Assembly: GCA_958430865.1 (NCBI GenBank)
Contig: CAUDNR010004627.1
Location: forward strand, 7,762 to 41,136
Source: Entrophospora sp. SA101
Taxonomy: Eukaryota > Glomeromycota > Glomeromycetes > Entrophosporales > Entrophosporaceae
Direction of reading: 5' to 3'
Length of the DNA stretch: 33,375 nt
Shown here: one piece after another, positions 1-11,642 of the stretch
Numbering within the stretch: position 1 is the stretch's first letter
Layout of the letters: every line of letters begins with the position of its first letter
Made by a program: the position numbers and the translations under genes
The notes under the pieces: model-generated
Database searches by the model: none
What the model was told of the DNA's origin: nothing
The model's input: only the letters and a program-made list of their open reading frames with translations

Positions 1-233
1 ATAATAGTTTAATAAAAAGATTATTCGGATTTTCTAAAATCAAAAAACATGAAATTGATTTTAATGATGGTAGCAGCGGCAGCAGTGGTGGTGATCCGCA
101 ACAAGCACACAAATCACATCCAGATGCATACCATAAAAGTAGAATATTAGATGAAGAGATTGCTAAGTCTAAAAGCTTAAAAATTACAAGTAATAGTTCG
201 TTAAATAATCTTGATTGTAACTCTTTTTTCTAA
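1..233 (+). CDS. TKL-type protein kinase, 3' end only (partial)
   Basis: The open frame runs from base 3 to the stop at 231-233 and is cut by the window edge. It encodes only the C-terminal tail after a kinase domain: an N-S-L-I-K-R-L-F-G-F segment, a Ser/Gly-rich stretch, then D-P-Q-Q-A-H-K-S-H-P-D-A and the terminal S-S-L-N-N-L-D-C-N-S-F-F. The tail matches almost residue for residue the C-terminus of the intact kinase at 27921-29518 on the opposite strand, and it is closer to that copy than to the pseudogene at 25430-26931, because it keeps the LIKRLFGF block the pseudogene lacks. Homology with the intact copy continues into the 3' flank to about base 1285. The catalytic domain lies outside the window, so activity cannot be judged. 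Confidence 0.8.
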   Translation, partial: NSLIKRLFGFSKIKKHEIDFNDGSSGSSGGDPQQAHKSHPDAYHKSRILDEEIAKSKSLKITSNSSLNNLDCNSFF

Positions 234-1285
234 ATGTTAACAAAGGCGAATAAAAATTTTCATTATTAATTAATTGGAAATTAACAATATTAATTAATTA
301 ATTAATTAACATTAGGTTCTATATAGTAACGATAGTAATTTAATCTCCACTATAAATTTATTATCTTATTTTTATTTATCTTTTTATTTCATCCTTATTT
401 TATTTCTCATTTTGTGACAATATTTTGAAATAAACTTTTACAATTTTTCGATCCTTGTTAAATGGTGATATTGCGAGGTATCATTTCGGTTAATTAACAA
501 TTATGAGTTAACTTTTGGGCACTCTTGTCAATTAATTAGTTTACGAGTTCCCTCTTTCTTGCACCTAGACGAATTTGTGAGCACACTTAATAGCATCAGA
601 TAACTGTAAATAACAAAATATGGCCTTTTGCAATACTATAAAGTTCCTTTTATTTATTCGCTTGTGATTGATTTGTTTTAGTTGATTTCCCTTGTTTACA
701 TTATTGGCCGATTTCAAACTCGTCTTGGTTTACTTGCAAAACAACTTAAGTAGCTTGTTTAACACCTTACATTTACGATTACAATAATATTTTTTATTAA
801 CCTTGGACGATATTTCATTAACACCCACTAGTTAACCAACGTTAGTCCTAACCTCTGCTTACTCGCTAATGCAGGTTACATTACTAATCATTGTTAACAC
901 TCACTAGTTAACCAACGTTAGTCCTAGCTTTGCTTGCTTGCTACTAAAGCAAATAAATACGGTCTTTTACCAAAGCTCCACAATCATTACCTTTTACCAA
1001 GGTACTAAATACATTTGTTTCTTTTATCGAAGCGCTGTAAACAAAGAAACGGTTTATTTTATTTTATTTTTAAAAATTTATTAAAAATTAATAAAAATAA
1101 TGATTCTATTAGAGAGTGTGCGTGCGTGCGTGCGTGTGTGTGTGTCTTATTACAGAGTTTTATTTTATTAGATGTTAATTATCCTCTTTGAGGACCAGAA
1201 ATTATGCTCTTTCAAGCGAAGACCAGAAGTTATCTTTAACGAAATTTTCGTTGATCCTACAATAAGGATAAAGATAAATATGTGT
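234..1285. repeat. 3' flank of kinase duplication (inverted relative to 27235-27920)
   Basis: Non-coding AT-rich DNA. Read on the minus strand it follows the downstream flank of the intact kinase gene (about 27235-27920) block by block, for example the segments at 755-795, 960-1010 and 1030-1280. It also shares blocks with 24720-25429. Inside it, a 'gttaaccaacgttagtcct' motif occurs twice (about 833 and 908) as an internal duplication. Bases 1115-1145 hold a CGTG/TG microsatellite that is absent from the copy at 27235-27920. No gene is visible. Confidence 0.7.
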
Positions 1286-1494
1286 GAGTTTATTATTGCA
1301 AAGTAACTTAATCAATCAATGTTGACGTTATAAAAACTTCCATAATTATTTACACAATAATAATTATAAAAAGCTTTTCCGTAAAATTTTCATTTGATAT
1401 ACTAAAATTAGTTGACCCTGGAACATAAAGTACTGAATCCCTAATCGATGATTTTATCATTTATCACGTTATTAATATTAATTAATATAAGAAA

Positions 1495-1725
1495 TGTTCG
1501 AGTTTAGTGGTAAATGAGTGTGTGGGAATTGAATTTGCATTCAGCAAAAGAAAACTTGGTTCCTCGAGAATAACTGATGAAACAAGGGAGGAAATTGGGA
1601 AATATTAAAAAAAATATATTTATAAGTTTTTTTTTGCAAACTTTTATATTTTATTCGCCTTTAAAGCAATTTTACTTGCGTATTTGACGTAATAGTTTTA
1701 CAACTGTGGTAAACAACATTATTTT
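1495..1725 (-). repeat. Dispersed repeat, inverted copy of 31110-31335
   Basis: Read on the minus strand this stretch aligns over about 220 bp with 31110-31335 on the plus strand. Shared words include 'agaataactgatgaaac', 'atttataagttttt' and 'taaatgagtgtgtggga'. Divergence looks like 15-25 percent with small indels. Both copies carry a TATA-like 'cttataaatatata' core followed by a pyrimidine-rich stretch, so the unit may contain a duplicated promoter. No coding potential was seen. Confidence 0.6.
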
Positions 1726-3070
1726 TACCTGAATTTTAAATAATCCTTTTCGCCATCAATTTTTTTTCAAATTCTTTGTACTGGTAATTGTAAGTTGTCA
1801 GGCGATTGCTGCCGGATTAATTTTTACTGATAGATTGAATGGATTGAGTGTTGTATTTGATATGATAAACATTGGATTTGATCTTTAAGATATCCCATTC
1901 CTCCTTGAATCTTTAAATTATTCTAACTTTCATCCTAAAATAACAAAAGACAATATACAATATACAATAACGATTAGATCGTTGAAAGCGATGACAAGGT
2001 TGAAAACGCAGAACTTTCAAGATTAACCCAAATCTCTTCTTTTTATTGGATTAAGTGTATTTAATGGCCTCATAGATATTATTCGCCGACCACAATCTAC
2101 AACAAAAAAAAATTAGGGAAAGGCCCTCATACTTGAAAAATATATGATGGCACAAATCCGAAGAGCCCTACTGAGTCAATCAGTAAACCCCAAAGAAGGG
2201 AAGAACAAAGAGTGCAAAAAGAAAGCGGAAAAGAAAAACCAAAACAAATATCCCTGATAGCGATCCCGAATCAGTGCCTAAGCCGGGGCTTATTTTTTTT
2301 TTTTTTTATGAACAAAAAATAATAATAAAAATGAGTTTGAGTTAATAATTAACTTAAACATTTCTAAAAATTGACTCTTGTTTTTGCCATTTGAAAAAAA
2401 TATTATACTGTTGCTCTACAAACTCAAAAAAAACAATAAATTGTAAGCAATTCACGTTGCATTTTAGTTTCAGATAATGTATATTACTGTTGATATCGAT
2501 TTGATTTCAAATAGAAAGGACAGTTCAAAACGCACATATAGCCAGCCAATATAGCACACTGATCTAGAAATGTCAGACTTAACAAGAGATGATTATCATA
2601 TAGGAAAACGAGATTTTTTGATGTTGACGAAACATTGAATAGCTTACAAAGAAAGATATCAACGTCATTGCTTCATGCAAGATTATGATGCACTAGTTGA
2701 GCTAATGTTCAAAGAATTTATGGTGGTTTGTCATTGTGACAGAGACATGTAAATCGACGGGGATGGATAGGTTTTAATTAAAATTTGGAGCTTTTTTTAT
2801 TTATTTAATAGAGTATTACTAAATGTGACAGAAACATAATAATTTACAGGCCAGTGCTTTCAATAATGATAATAATAAGAAAGTCATGGACACAAATATG
2901 TATCACACAAAAATACAAAAATATTTATTTAACAATTCGGCATGACACTCCAATGTCATTAAAGTCATAAACCGTAATGCCATAATTATTTACGGCCTAT
3001 TATGGAGTCACCAAATCTGGCATACATTTAGACAATAATGTTCAAACTAAATTAAAATCATTATATACAA
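1726..3070. other. Intergenic, no supported gene
   Basis: AT-rich sequence without a conserved ORF. The one coding-like patch is at about 2146-2290 on the plus strand. It is a lysine-rich stretch with ordinary codon use (N-P-K-E-G-K-N-K-E-C) that must change frame to continue into D-S-D-P-E-S-V-P-K-P-G-L before a poly-T run at about 2293. It may be a transposon or gene remnant, but the family was not recognised. Confidence 0.4.
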
Positions 3071-3074
3071 CTAG

Positions 3075-3470
3075 GGTTTCTATTCGAATAAGGTTTATTC
3101 AAATTATTTGTTTTGCTCGTTATGAACTTGAGTATTCGAATTGAAAGTTTATTATTTGAATAAAATGAATAACGAATAATTTGATAATTCGAATAAACAA
3201 ATAATTCGATAATTTAATAGAACAAATAAACGAATAATTCGATTAAAACTAAAAACGAATATACGAATAAGCGAGAGATACGAATAAAACGAGTAATTCG
3301 AATAAAATGAGTGATTTTAATAGTTCGAATAAACAAATAATCCGAATAAAATGAGTGATTTTAATAGTTCTAATAAAATGAATAAACCGGAGTAATTCAA
3401 TTAATTAGAATAAAACGGTATAATTCGAATAAACGAACAAACGAATAATTCGAATACATCCAATTTATAT
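3075..3470. repeat. TTCGAATAA-type degenerate repeat tract, copy 1
   Basis: About 400 bp built from irregular repetitions of 'attcgaataaacgaataa' words, many of them locally palindromic (TTCGAA). The first 120 bp is homologous to 6535-6665, both beginning 'aataaggtttattc' and passing through 'tcgttatgaa.ttga.tattcgaa'. The two tracts bracket the HSP70 gene. No ORF was seen. The origin, whether satellite-like DNA or transposon remnant, is unknown. Confidence 0.6.
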
Positions 3471-3799
3471 AACCAACAGACTATATATATTATTATTATA
3501 ATAATAATAAACTCCTCCAATTGTTAATGATTTCATTCATAAAATAATAAATGGAAATAAATTTTGGTTTGTAAAATATAGTAATAATAAAATGTTGCTT
3601 ATTATTATTAGTTTAAATGATTTTCTATGTATAAAATTCTAGTGCGCCACTAATACAAATTTTTGAATTTCTGCTATTAATTCTACAATAAAAGGAATTT
3701 GGTAGTTATAACCATTCTGATAAAATTGTCATTATGTTGCTCTATGCATTTATTTTCTAAAAATTACAATGAAAAATACAATGATAAAATAAATAAACA

Positions 3800-6141
3800 T
3801 TAAAATTCTAGTTGTAAATTTGTTTGGTAAATTACTCCTGTTTTTTTATTTTTAGCAGTAGCTTTAATTTCCATAGCTCCAAAAGTTAAAGAAAATTCCA
3901 CTAATCGTTTGGCCCCAAGATTAATATCTGACAAGTCAATTTTTAAAGTGCCCAACGATCTCATTCCTGGCTCGTCACAAAATCTTGCACTCAATGCTGG
4001 TGTAGAAAAAATATTAAAAGCCATATCGGTTTGATTTGGATTTGAAGGCCTTGCCACATATCCAATTGAATGATTAACTTCCACCGATGTGCCTCTTTGT
4101 GCCATTTTATGAAACACATAAACATGGCCACTTGGCATTCTTCTATTTGGCGGATCTACGTTCTTTTTCCATTTATCCAACACTTGGACTCCATATGTGT
4201 ATCGTAAAACTCTTGTTGTCACCGTTCTCATATCTAATCCATACTGTACTGCTCCTCGAACAATTGATGATATAGGCTGTTTTGGAACACCAATATTTGG
4301 TATTGAATGATGAAAATATGATCTTATCTGATGTAATAGGTACGGCGATTCACTAAATCCACCGACCAAAAACATTGCACCGCATTTCCTTTTTGATGAT
4401 TTTAAATGATTTTCTATTAACCAAACAATTCGCTGAATCACTGGATCAAAAAATGATTTAACTAATTCAAAATTAAATTCGATAATCCAATCTAATTCAT
4501 CTAATCTATTTTTAACGTCTCCTTCTACAAAATTCATAAGTGCCGGACAACAATCCTGCAAATCTAAATCGATAGGTTTGAACCCATTGTTGGTGAATGG
4601 TATTTTAACCTTATCAGAAAATTGTTTTACTAAATATTGAAATTGTTCATAATGACTGTCTTTAAGTTTTTGTATTGCATTAAATAATCCAAATTTTTTA
4701 AAAAGATATTTAACAAATTCTTTATCAACATAAGTTGATCCACAATAATCAGTCGTTCTCTCCGTTATTTCACTTATTTTTCCTTCGTTATTAAGTTGCC
4801 TCATTGTTAAATCTACTGCACCCCCACCACAGTCTACTATCATAAAGTTTGCTTTTTTTTTTTAATTCAAATTGATAAAAAATATTCAAGTATTAATATT
4901 AATTGGTGTCATAATAAATAACGATTAATTAATCAATAAACCAATTTGCTTACTTCCGCTCTTTAATCCATATTGTTTTAGCAGTGGAATGCAATCAATA
5001 GCAGCAGCTTCAGCTGAAATAGATTTTTAAAAATACTATTATTATTATTATTATAAGACATATATCATTATTAGTTAATGAGGAAACAAATTGAGTGTCA
5101 ATTCATACGTTCTGTAGTGAATTCAAGATTCTTTGCATTTATGGATTCGATTAGGCCTACACGCCAAACACATTCACGTAATATTGCTTTTGATCTTTCC
5201 GAGTATGTTGCAGGAACTAAAATATAATAAAGATATTAGGATCAAATTTTATCTAATTTATATTACATGTATGTATATAAATATATATAATATAATCTAA
5301 CATAAACACAAGATTTACCTGTTAATACTATTAGGATATTACGATAAAAATCTACATCTAAAATAAATAAATATAAATAAAAGTTTATCATTTATTCTAT
5401 ATAAAAAATATCAATGAGATTTGATTGATTGCTTACTTGGCCATCTTGTTGCTATAGTTGTCCGTATTAACTATAAAAATAGACAATAAATAAATATAAA
5501 TATGAAAGGAAAGACTTCTTCTTTCCAAAATAATCGTATTGACAGATAATTGTAATTATACCTTTGTCATTTCAGACATATAATCCATGATACATTTTCT
5601 ATAGTCGATATTCATAGGTAAATGTGGTTTATCTTCTTGCTTCAAATCAGCCAAATGTAATTTGAACATGGTGGCTGATATTGTCTTTGGACTATTAATA
5701 TTAATATTGTTGCTATCACCAATAAGCAATGTACTATTAGGACCCCATAATTCTCCTTTTTTAGGCGCTATAACACTACCACCATCGCCGCAAACAACAT
5801 CATTGTTATTCTTTTGGTTTTTTCTTTTCTTTTTTTCAGGTTTACAAACCATTGCACTTGCTCCCCATGCAGCAATACTCCAAGTTTGTGTATCATATAG
5901 TAATGCTGTGTCGGTTTTAAACATACCACCACCAGGTTGGTCTGGCCATTTATCATGGGTTACTATTTCCGGCTTTGACGAACCAATTTTGTAAGCATAT
6001 GCAAAGGAACTTGCTGATGTTCCAAAATCTAAATTTTATTAGTAAAGAAATTAATATACTAGGTGATTACTACTGCACATATACAAATACACATGTATAA
6101 GTACCTATACCAACTACAACAGCATATTTTTCTGAAAACAT
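3800..6141 (-). CDS. HSP70-family ATPase, HSPA12-like, 7 exons, 598 aa
   Basis: Exons in transcript order (minus strand): 6141-6105, 6028-5562, 5470-5437, 5357-5319, 5216-5109, 5013-4954, 4851-3800. All junctions are GT-AG and the joined frame is 1797 nt. The protein starts MFSEKYAVVVGIDFGTS, which holds the phosphate-1 loop of the actin/HSP70 fold (residues 11-16). T-E-P-E-A-A-A lies at 227-233, phosphate-2 D-C-G-G-G at 255-259 and the adenosine motif L-V-G-G-F-S-E-S at 410-417, so the nucleotide site looks intact. There is no canonical substrate-binding domain or EEVD tail; the length and the PEAAA/DCGGG motifs fit the HSPA12 branch, an expanded family in fungi. A K/N/G-rich low-complexity insert lies near residues 72-90. 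The role is probably chaperone-like or nucleotide-dependent sensing; the substrate is unknown. Exons of 34, 37 and 39 nt are notably small. Confidence 0.9.
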
Positions 6142-7465
6142 TCTATTTTTCTTTTTTTTTAAATTTAATTAGTTTATTATTATTTAATAAAAAGATGGAT
6201 ATATATAGAAAATAAAAGGCGAAAGAACTGCAACAAACATTACCAAATAAGTCAACTACGTCAGTGGTTACATCCGCCGAATGATATTAATATTCACCGA
6301 CTATTCGGTTAATCGGGTGTTGAAAATAAATAATAGTAATCAATAAATAGTAATACTAATACTAATTAATAATACAAAACATAAAAAAAGAACAAATATT
6401 TTTAATTGAATGAATAAATATAAAATAGATAACATACTATTTTATCTCCACAGGCTTTAGAATCAAATATTCAGCGGTAAGGCTCCGAGCTAATCGAATC
6501 GAGTCGTGATTCGATTCGGATTTCTAAATTTCTTATTAATAGGGGAATAAGGTTTATTCGAATGATTTGTTTTATTCGTTATGAAGTTGAATATTCGAAA
6601 TGTATTGAATGTTTATAAAACGAATAAACGAATAATTCGAATAGAATTTGTATTACGAATAGAAATTCTGCATATTAATATTAATAACGATAACAAATAA
6701 AAAGTCAAGAAGTGAAGTGTGAAACCATTTCACAGTTATAGATAAAAAAGCCAAATGCAATTATTGCACTAGGTAAACATTTCTTTTTTTTGACTTTCGA
6801 AACCTTTTATTTCCAAAGGCAACTCTTTTATCCAGAATTCAAAACTATTTCATATGGTATATATTTGAATATAGATTCGAACAAAGCCAAATCACCGATT
6901 ATTCGGGTGCTAAATTTTTAATTTGACCGATTATCCGGATACAACCACTATGTCGAGTACATGAAATTAACATAATTTTTGTGTACCAATCGTTATGAGA
7001 GTGGAGTTTCCCACGTATTTAAATTTGATACAATCTAGAAACTAGTGATCTGAATGCAAGAAAATTGGAACTGGAGATTGCTTTAATTATAGAAACCGTT
7101 ATATCTTGCAAAATGCACGTATTATTACATCAGTTAAAAAGTGGGAAAACATATAATAATGAATAACCGATTATTAGGAGAGCCTCCGTTGAATCTTTTC
7201 AATATTAATAGTACGGTATGTTGGAGCCTAGTGTTTCAGAGCTGTCCAATTGTTACCATATATAAGCAATTAATTGATTATAGGTGACCTGCACAGTAAT
7301 TCTCATTGGTCAAAACTACTTTCACGTGATATTTTTCCACTCAAATGACCTTACCGATTTAGTTGGTCATTTATTCATTTTATTTTTGATCAACATTTTG
7401 TGTCGACGATTATTTTGTTTAATTAAAAATAATTAACTATATATAGTCAGTATTGTAATCAAATA
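6142..7465. other. Intergenic between HSP70 and prephenate dehydratase genes
   Basis: This is a divergent intergenic region, so it should hold promoters for both flanking genes. It contains the second TTCGAATAA tract (listed separately) and recurring 'ccgattattcgg' words at about 6297, 6895 and 6933. A TATA-like 'actatatatag' at about 7436-7446 lies 20-30 bp upstream of the prephenate dehydratase ATG. No supported ORF was seen. Confidence 0.5.
6535..6665. repeat. TTCGAATAA-type repeat tract, copy 2
   Basis: It begins 'gaataaggtttattcgaa' and parallels 3085-3200 in direct orientation, ending in 'aaacgaataaacgaataattcgaata'. It is shorter than copy 1 and lies upstream of the HSP70 start. Confidence 0.55.
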
Positions 7466-8088
7466 ATGAATAACATGTCAAATCAAAATGCTTCTATTGC
7501 ATACTTTGGACCTGCAGGCTCATACACTCATCAGGTATGAATGATTGTATCTTCATATATGATAATATGCATTGTTTATACAAATTTTCTTTTTTCAATC
7601 ACATTCATTATATACATGTTTGTGTGTGTGTGTTAGGCAGCACATGAAAGATTTGGTAATGAGATTCGTTATATTCCACAAGTGACCATTGCTGGTGAGT
7701 ACTATGAAATATATGATAATCAATAAGTAATTAAACTATCAGGTTATTTGTTCTACAAATTAAATTATCGATTATTATTTATTTATTTTAAAAGATGTTT
7801 TTGAAGCAGTCGAGAAAGGTCTTACAACTTATGGAATTGTACCTTTTGAAAATTCTACATTCGGATCAGTTGTTACGACTCTTGATAAATTTATTAACAC
7901 TGAAACTCAAATAATCGAGGAAATTTGTTTGACTGTATGCAACACTAGTATATTTTATTATTCTTGCTGTATTTATTGCCGAATAATTATCTCTAATAAT
8001 ACATTAATTGATTTTAGGTGAGCCATTGTTTACTTTCCAATTCACCAATTAACTCAATAAGAAAAATATATAGTCACCCACAAGTAAA

Positions 8089-8142
<54 letters not shown>

Positions 8143-8884
8143 TCTATATTCTCATCTACATTTTCATTTTCATCTTTTAATCGAAACAATGATTAATAAA
8201 AAAAATAAAGGCCTTTGGTCAGTGTCAAAATTGGTTGGATCAACATCTTAAACATGCTGCACGTGTGGAGTCTTCATCCACTAGTCATGCAGCTGAATTA
8301 TCTGCTTCAGAACCTGGCTCTGCTGCAATATCAAGTATCATATGTTCAAAATTATATGGTTTGAAGGTATTGGAGAAAAACATTCAGGATAAAAATGGTA
8401 ATTCTTATACTTTGCATAACATATATTATTGTATTTTATCTTACTATATATTATTATTATATTATTATTATTGTTAGATAATACAACAAGATTTTTTATT
8501 CTGATTAATCCAAATATCACTAATAATTTAACCTTTAATCAAAACCTCAACACTATCAAAAAAACCATTACCACCAAAAGCAGCAGCAATGGCTGCAATA
8601 ACAACAATCATTGTAGTAATAAAACTTTAATTTCATTTACAGTTGATAATAAATCATCAAATGCATTATGTGATAGTTTAAAAATATTTAAAGATCTCAA
8701 CATTGGTCTAACAAAAATTGATTCAAGGCCTTCGTTACAAAGATTATGGCATTATGTATTTTTTGTTGAGTTAGAGGGTAACAAAGATGATTATAAAATT
8801 CAAAAGGCGTTAGATAATTTATGCAAATATTGTATGAATTTAAAGGTTTTGGGAAGTTATTTTGATAATAGAGTATTTTTATGA
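7466..8884 (+). CDS. PHA2: Prephenate dehydratase with C-terminal ACT domain, 6 exons, 308 aa
   Basis: Exons: 7466-7534, 7637-7694, 7795-7934, 8018-8083, 8211-8397, 8478-8884. All junctions are GT-AG, the total is 927 nt and the frame stays open throughout. The enzyme converts prephenate to phenylpyruvate, the committed step to phenylalanine. Family motifs seen are A-Y-F-G-P-A-G-S-Y-T-H-Q (12-23), P-F-E-N-S-T-F-G-S-V (59-68), I-Y-S-H-P-Q followed by A-F-G-Q-C, H-A-A-E-L-S-A-S-E-P, and the catalytic T-R-F (177-179). The ACT regulatory domain, normally the phenylalanine feedback site, runs from about residue 226 (S-F-T-V-D-N-K) to the end. Between the TRF region and the ACT domain sits an N/T/K/S-rich low-complexity insert (about 185-225). 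The fourth intron (8084-8210) contains a TTATCA microsatellite. The gene symbol follows the yeast homologue. Confidence 0.93.
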
Positions 8885-10207
8885 ATGAATTATTAGATGG
8901 TTGGCGAGAAAGATTTTCGGGAAAAAATGGATATTATTAATAGAATTTTTTTTTCTTGTTTAATTTTTGACAACAATATAATTTATTTTTTTTATTTATA
9001 GATTTTTAGATTTGAATTATAATTATAAAATTATATTTGTATTAAATAAATTTCTTGTTATAACTTATTCTATCAGCTCTCGTAACTTTTCCACTTTTTT
9101 TTTTGATTCAAGTTTTTATATTTTATTATTATTACGTTCATAAGTATCACATGTCATCAAAGAAATTAAAAATGGATGCGAGGAACGTATCGAAACAAAA
9201 TTTTGATGTAGGTTGATTCTTTTGCATAACCGATATTTAATTTACAGACGTTGGGCAATAAATAAGGTTGCAAAAAAGAAATTGTAAATACTATAAAAGG
9301 CGCGATCTAGATAGAAAAACATTTCTCGAGGCAATATAGTAACAACAATAAAGAGGCACCTTCCTTATCAATTGTGAAGCAGAGCAATAATCGACTGGTG
9401 ATTTTCATAGCAAATATTAGAATTCCTGAAGTTCGGTTGTTTCAGATAAACTTTTATTGCATAGAAGAATAATGATTAAGATGAATGACTTCCTACGGAA
9501 GCAATGTCAGTCTTGTGACTTCATTCAATTAAAATGACAAACCAGTTTATCTTCAGTACGTCATGCGCGCTCCATATTCACCTTTTCAATGTTAAAAATG
9601 ATTTTTGTTCGACAGTTAGTTTTGATGAGGGTTAGGAAATTACAGACCATAAGGATTAATACTCTTTGTTCGGTTTAAGGCCTCTCATCAAATAAAAAGT
9701 TACAGAAATTTATTATAATACCCAAAAGGCTTTGATTATGATGATAACATAAAACTGGATTGTGAGATTTGCTAACTCACACAAATTCTAATTTTCTTTC
9801 AAATATCTTCAATTGTGCATAGTGAGACCTATCAGATGTCAAAGAAAAGAATATTTTCTGGAGTTATCACAAGAAAAAATAAGCATAGAGAGCTTGATAG
9901 ATAATAGATTATATGAATGAATAACAAAAAAATCAATATCATAAGAAATCATGAATTTATAGCAAAGAGTTGCAACAACAATATATGTTTTGATATCACT
10001 TCTTGGGCATATCAGATTATCAGACATCCATCATATGTAAATTTATAATTATGTAAAAAATTATTTATTTTTACATGATTATAAATTTACAAAATAAAGA
10101 ATAAATAGAATAAATGATGAAATTTTTTGTGTTTATCATCATTAATATTATTAACAATAACAACACTGTTATTATTGTTACTACTATTACTACTACAATT
10201 ATTACTA
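8885..10207. other. Intergenic between convergent genes, no supported gene
   Basis: AT-rich DNA after the prephenate dehydratase stop and after the HSD10-like gene (convergent orientation). A TATA-like 'actataaaaggcgcg' at about 9290-9304 stands out but is followed by no convincing ORF. The short ORF at 9839-10027 on the minus strand has no coding signature. Confidence 0.4.
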
Positions 10208-11642
10208 CTACAACTTGCCAAGTCTAATACCAGCATCTATTCTAATAATTTCTCCATTTATATAAATATTTTCAATAATGTGAATTGCTAATTTTGCACA
10301 TTCTAAATAAATGAATCACAAAATAAACAAATAAATACTAATGATATATAATGTTAAAGAGGAAAAAAATAAATTTACCCACCTTCAGCTTTACCAAGTC
10401 TGGCAGGAAATTCCATTAATCCAACAACATAATCCTCAAATTTATTTGAACTAGATAATTTGGCCATCGGCGTGGCTGAACAATAACAACAGAAACAAAA
10501 ATTAAAAAATGATTTTATAAATCCACTACCATCAACAACAAAAACAACAACGAATTACCAAAGATTCCAGGCGCAATAGCTGCAACTCTAATTCCAAATT
10601 TCGCTAAATCTCTTGCCATAGGTAAAGTCATCGATGAAACACCACCTTTAGATGCAGAATAAGCAGTTTGACCTAATTGACCTTCTATTGCTGCGATTGA
10701 TGAAATATTTATTATGACCCCTCTTTCACCTAATAATAATAACAATAATATTAATAGTGGTAAGATATAGTAATATATAATATGAAGATACAATAATTTA
10801 TTTAATACCTTCTTCCATTGGTTTTTGCTTAATCATTTGTGAAGCTACTAATCTTGATACATTGAATGTACCAATCTTTAATAAAAACAAAAGAATTTAG
10901 CATTTTAATATCATTAATTAATTAACCAACTGATTTATTTATTTACCAAATTAACATTTATAACTTTTTTAAACATTTCTAAATCGAGTGCCATTCCATT
11001 TTTATTAGCAATCTAGAGAGAGAAAAACGTAAATTAACAATAAATATAGAATTAACTCTATGATCTGATTAACCTATGATGAACCCATCATTAAATTGGC
11101 GATGCTTACTCTACAAGCTGCAGGTGATATACCTCCACAATTCACAAGTCCTCTGATTGTCTCGCCAAATTTATTAATTGCTAAAGAAATTGCTTGCTTT
11201 ACATCTTTCTAGATATAAATAAAATAAAATATTATTTTTTTTTTTTGCAAGAAATTAAAGATTCAGAATATTTAAAAAATTATATAAATAATACCTCGGA
11301 TGCAATATCAGTTTTTACAAATAGTACTTTATCTTGATGGTCGCCAAATATCGATTTATTATTATCATTTATATCGAGGATCTGGTGGATAAATAAGTAA
11401 ACAATTTATTTATAAAATTAATTCTATCATTATTAAATAAATAATTACCACAACGTTCGCTCCAATTTTCAATAATTCCTGTGCGGTGCTTAAACCTAAA
11501 CCACTTCCACTTGATTAATTAAAAAAACCAAATTAAGAAATTTTAGATTCCCATTCTTCATTCATTCATTCACTCTACATTTTTATTAATTAATTTATCT
11601 TTACCCTCCAGTAACGATGAACGTGTTTCCTTTGATTTTCAT
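10208..11642 (-). CDS. Short-chain dehydrogenase/reductase, HSD10-like (3-hydroxyacyl-CoA dehydrogenase type 2), 9 exons, 258 aa
   Basis: Exons (minus strand): 11642-11605, 11509-11449, 11381-11295, 11208-11110, 11012-10947, 10875-10809, 10729-10559, 10475-10383, 10302-10208. All junctions are GT-AG and the joined frame is 777 nt. The start [18 protein letters not shown] carries the Rossmann T-G-x-x-x-G-x-G cofactor loop (11-18). L-V-N-C-G-G at 83-88 takes the place of the usual NAG motif. The catalytic set is Ser150, Tyr163 and Lys167 (Y-S-A-S-K), followed by A-I-A-P-G and the C-terminal [10 protein letters not shown]. The length of 258 is close to the roughly 261 aa of animal HSD10, a mitochondrial NAD-dependent enzyme of branched-chain acyl-CoA oxidation. 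The substrate in this organism is inferred, and another SDR specificity is possible. Confidence 0.9.

Noticed and set aside
4087..4275. 62-codon plus-strand ORF
   Set aside because: Antisense shadow of the large HSP70 exon; no motif and no independent support.
5662..5994. 110-codon plus-strand ORF with hydrophobic stretches
   Set aside because: It lies antisense to HSP70 exon 2, whose frame carries the phosphate-1 motif and correct splice phases.
6480..6530. Possible tRNA-like segment ('ggctccgagctaatcgaatcg...attcgattcgg')
   Set aside because: It makes a simple inverted TTCGAATC stem but no cloverleaf, no A/B box pair and no acceptor stem.
8338..8520. 60-codon minus-strand ORF
   Set aside because: Antisense to prephenate dehydratase exons 5-6 and low complexity.
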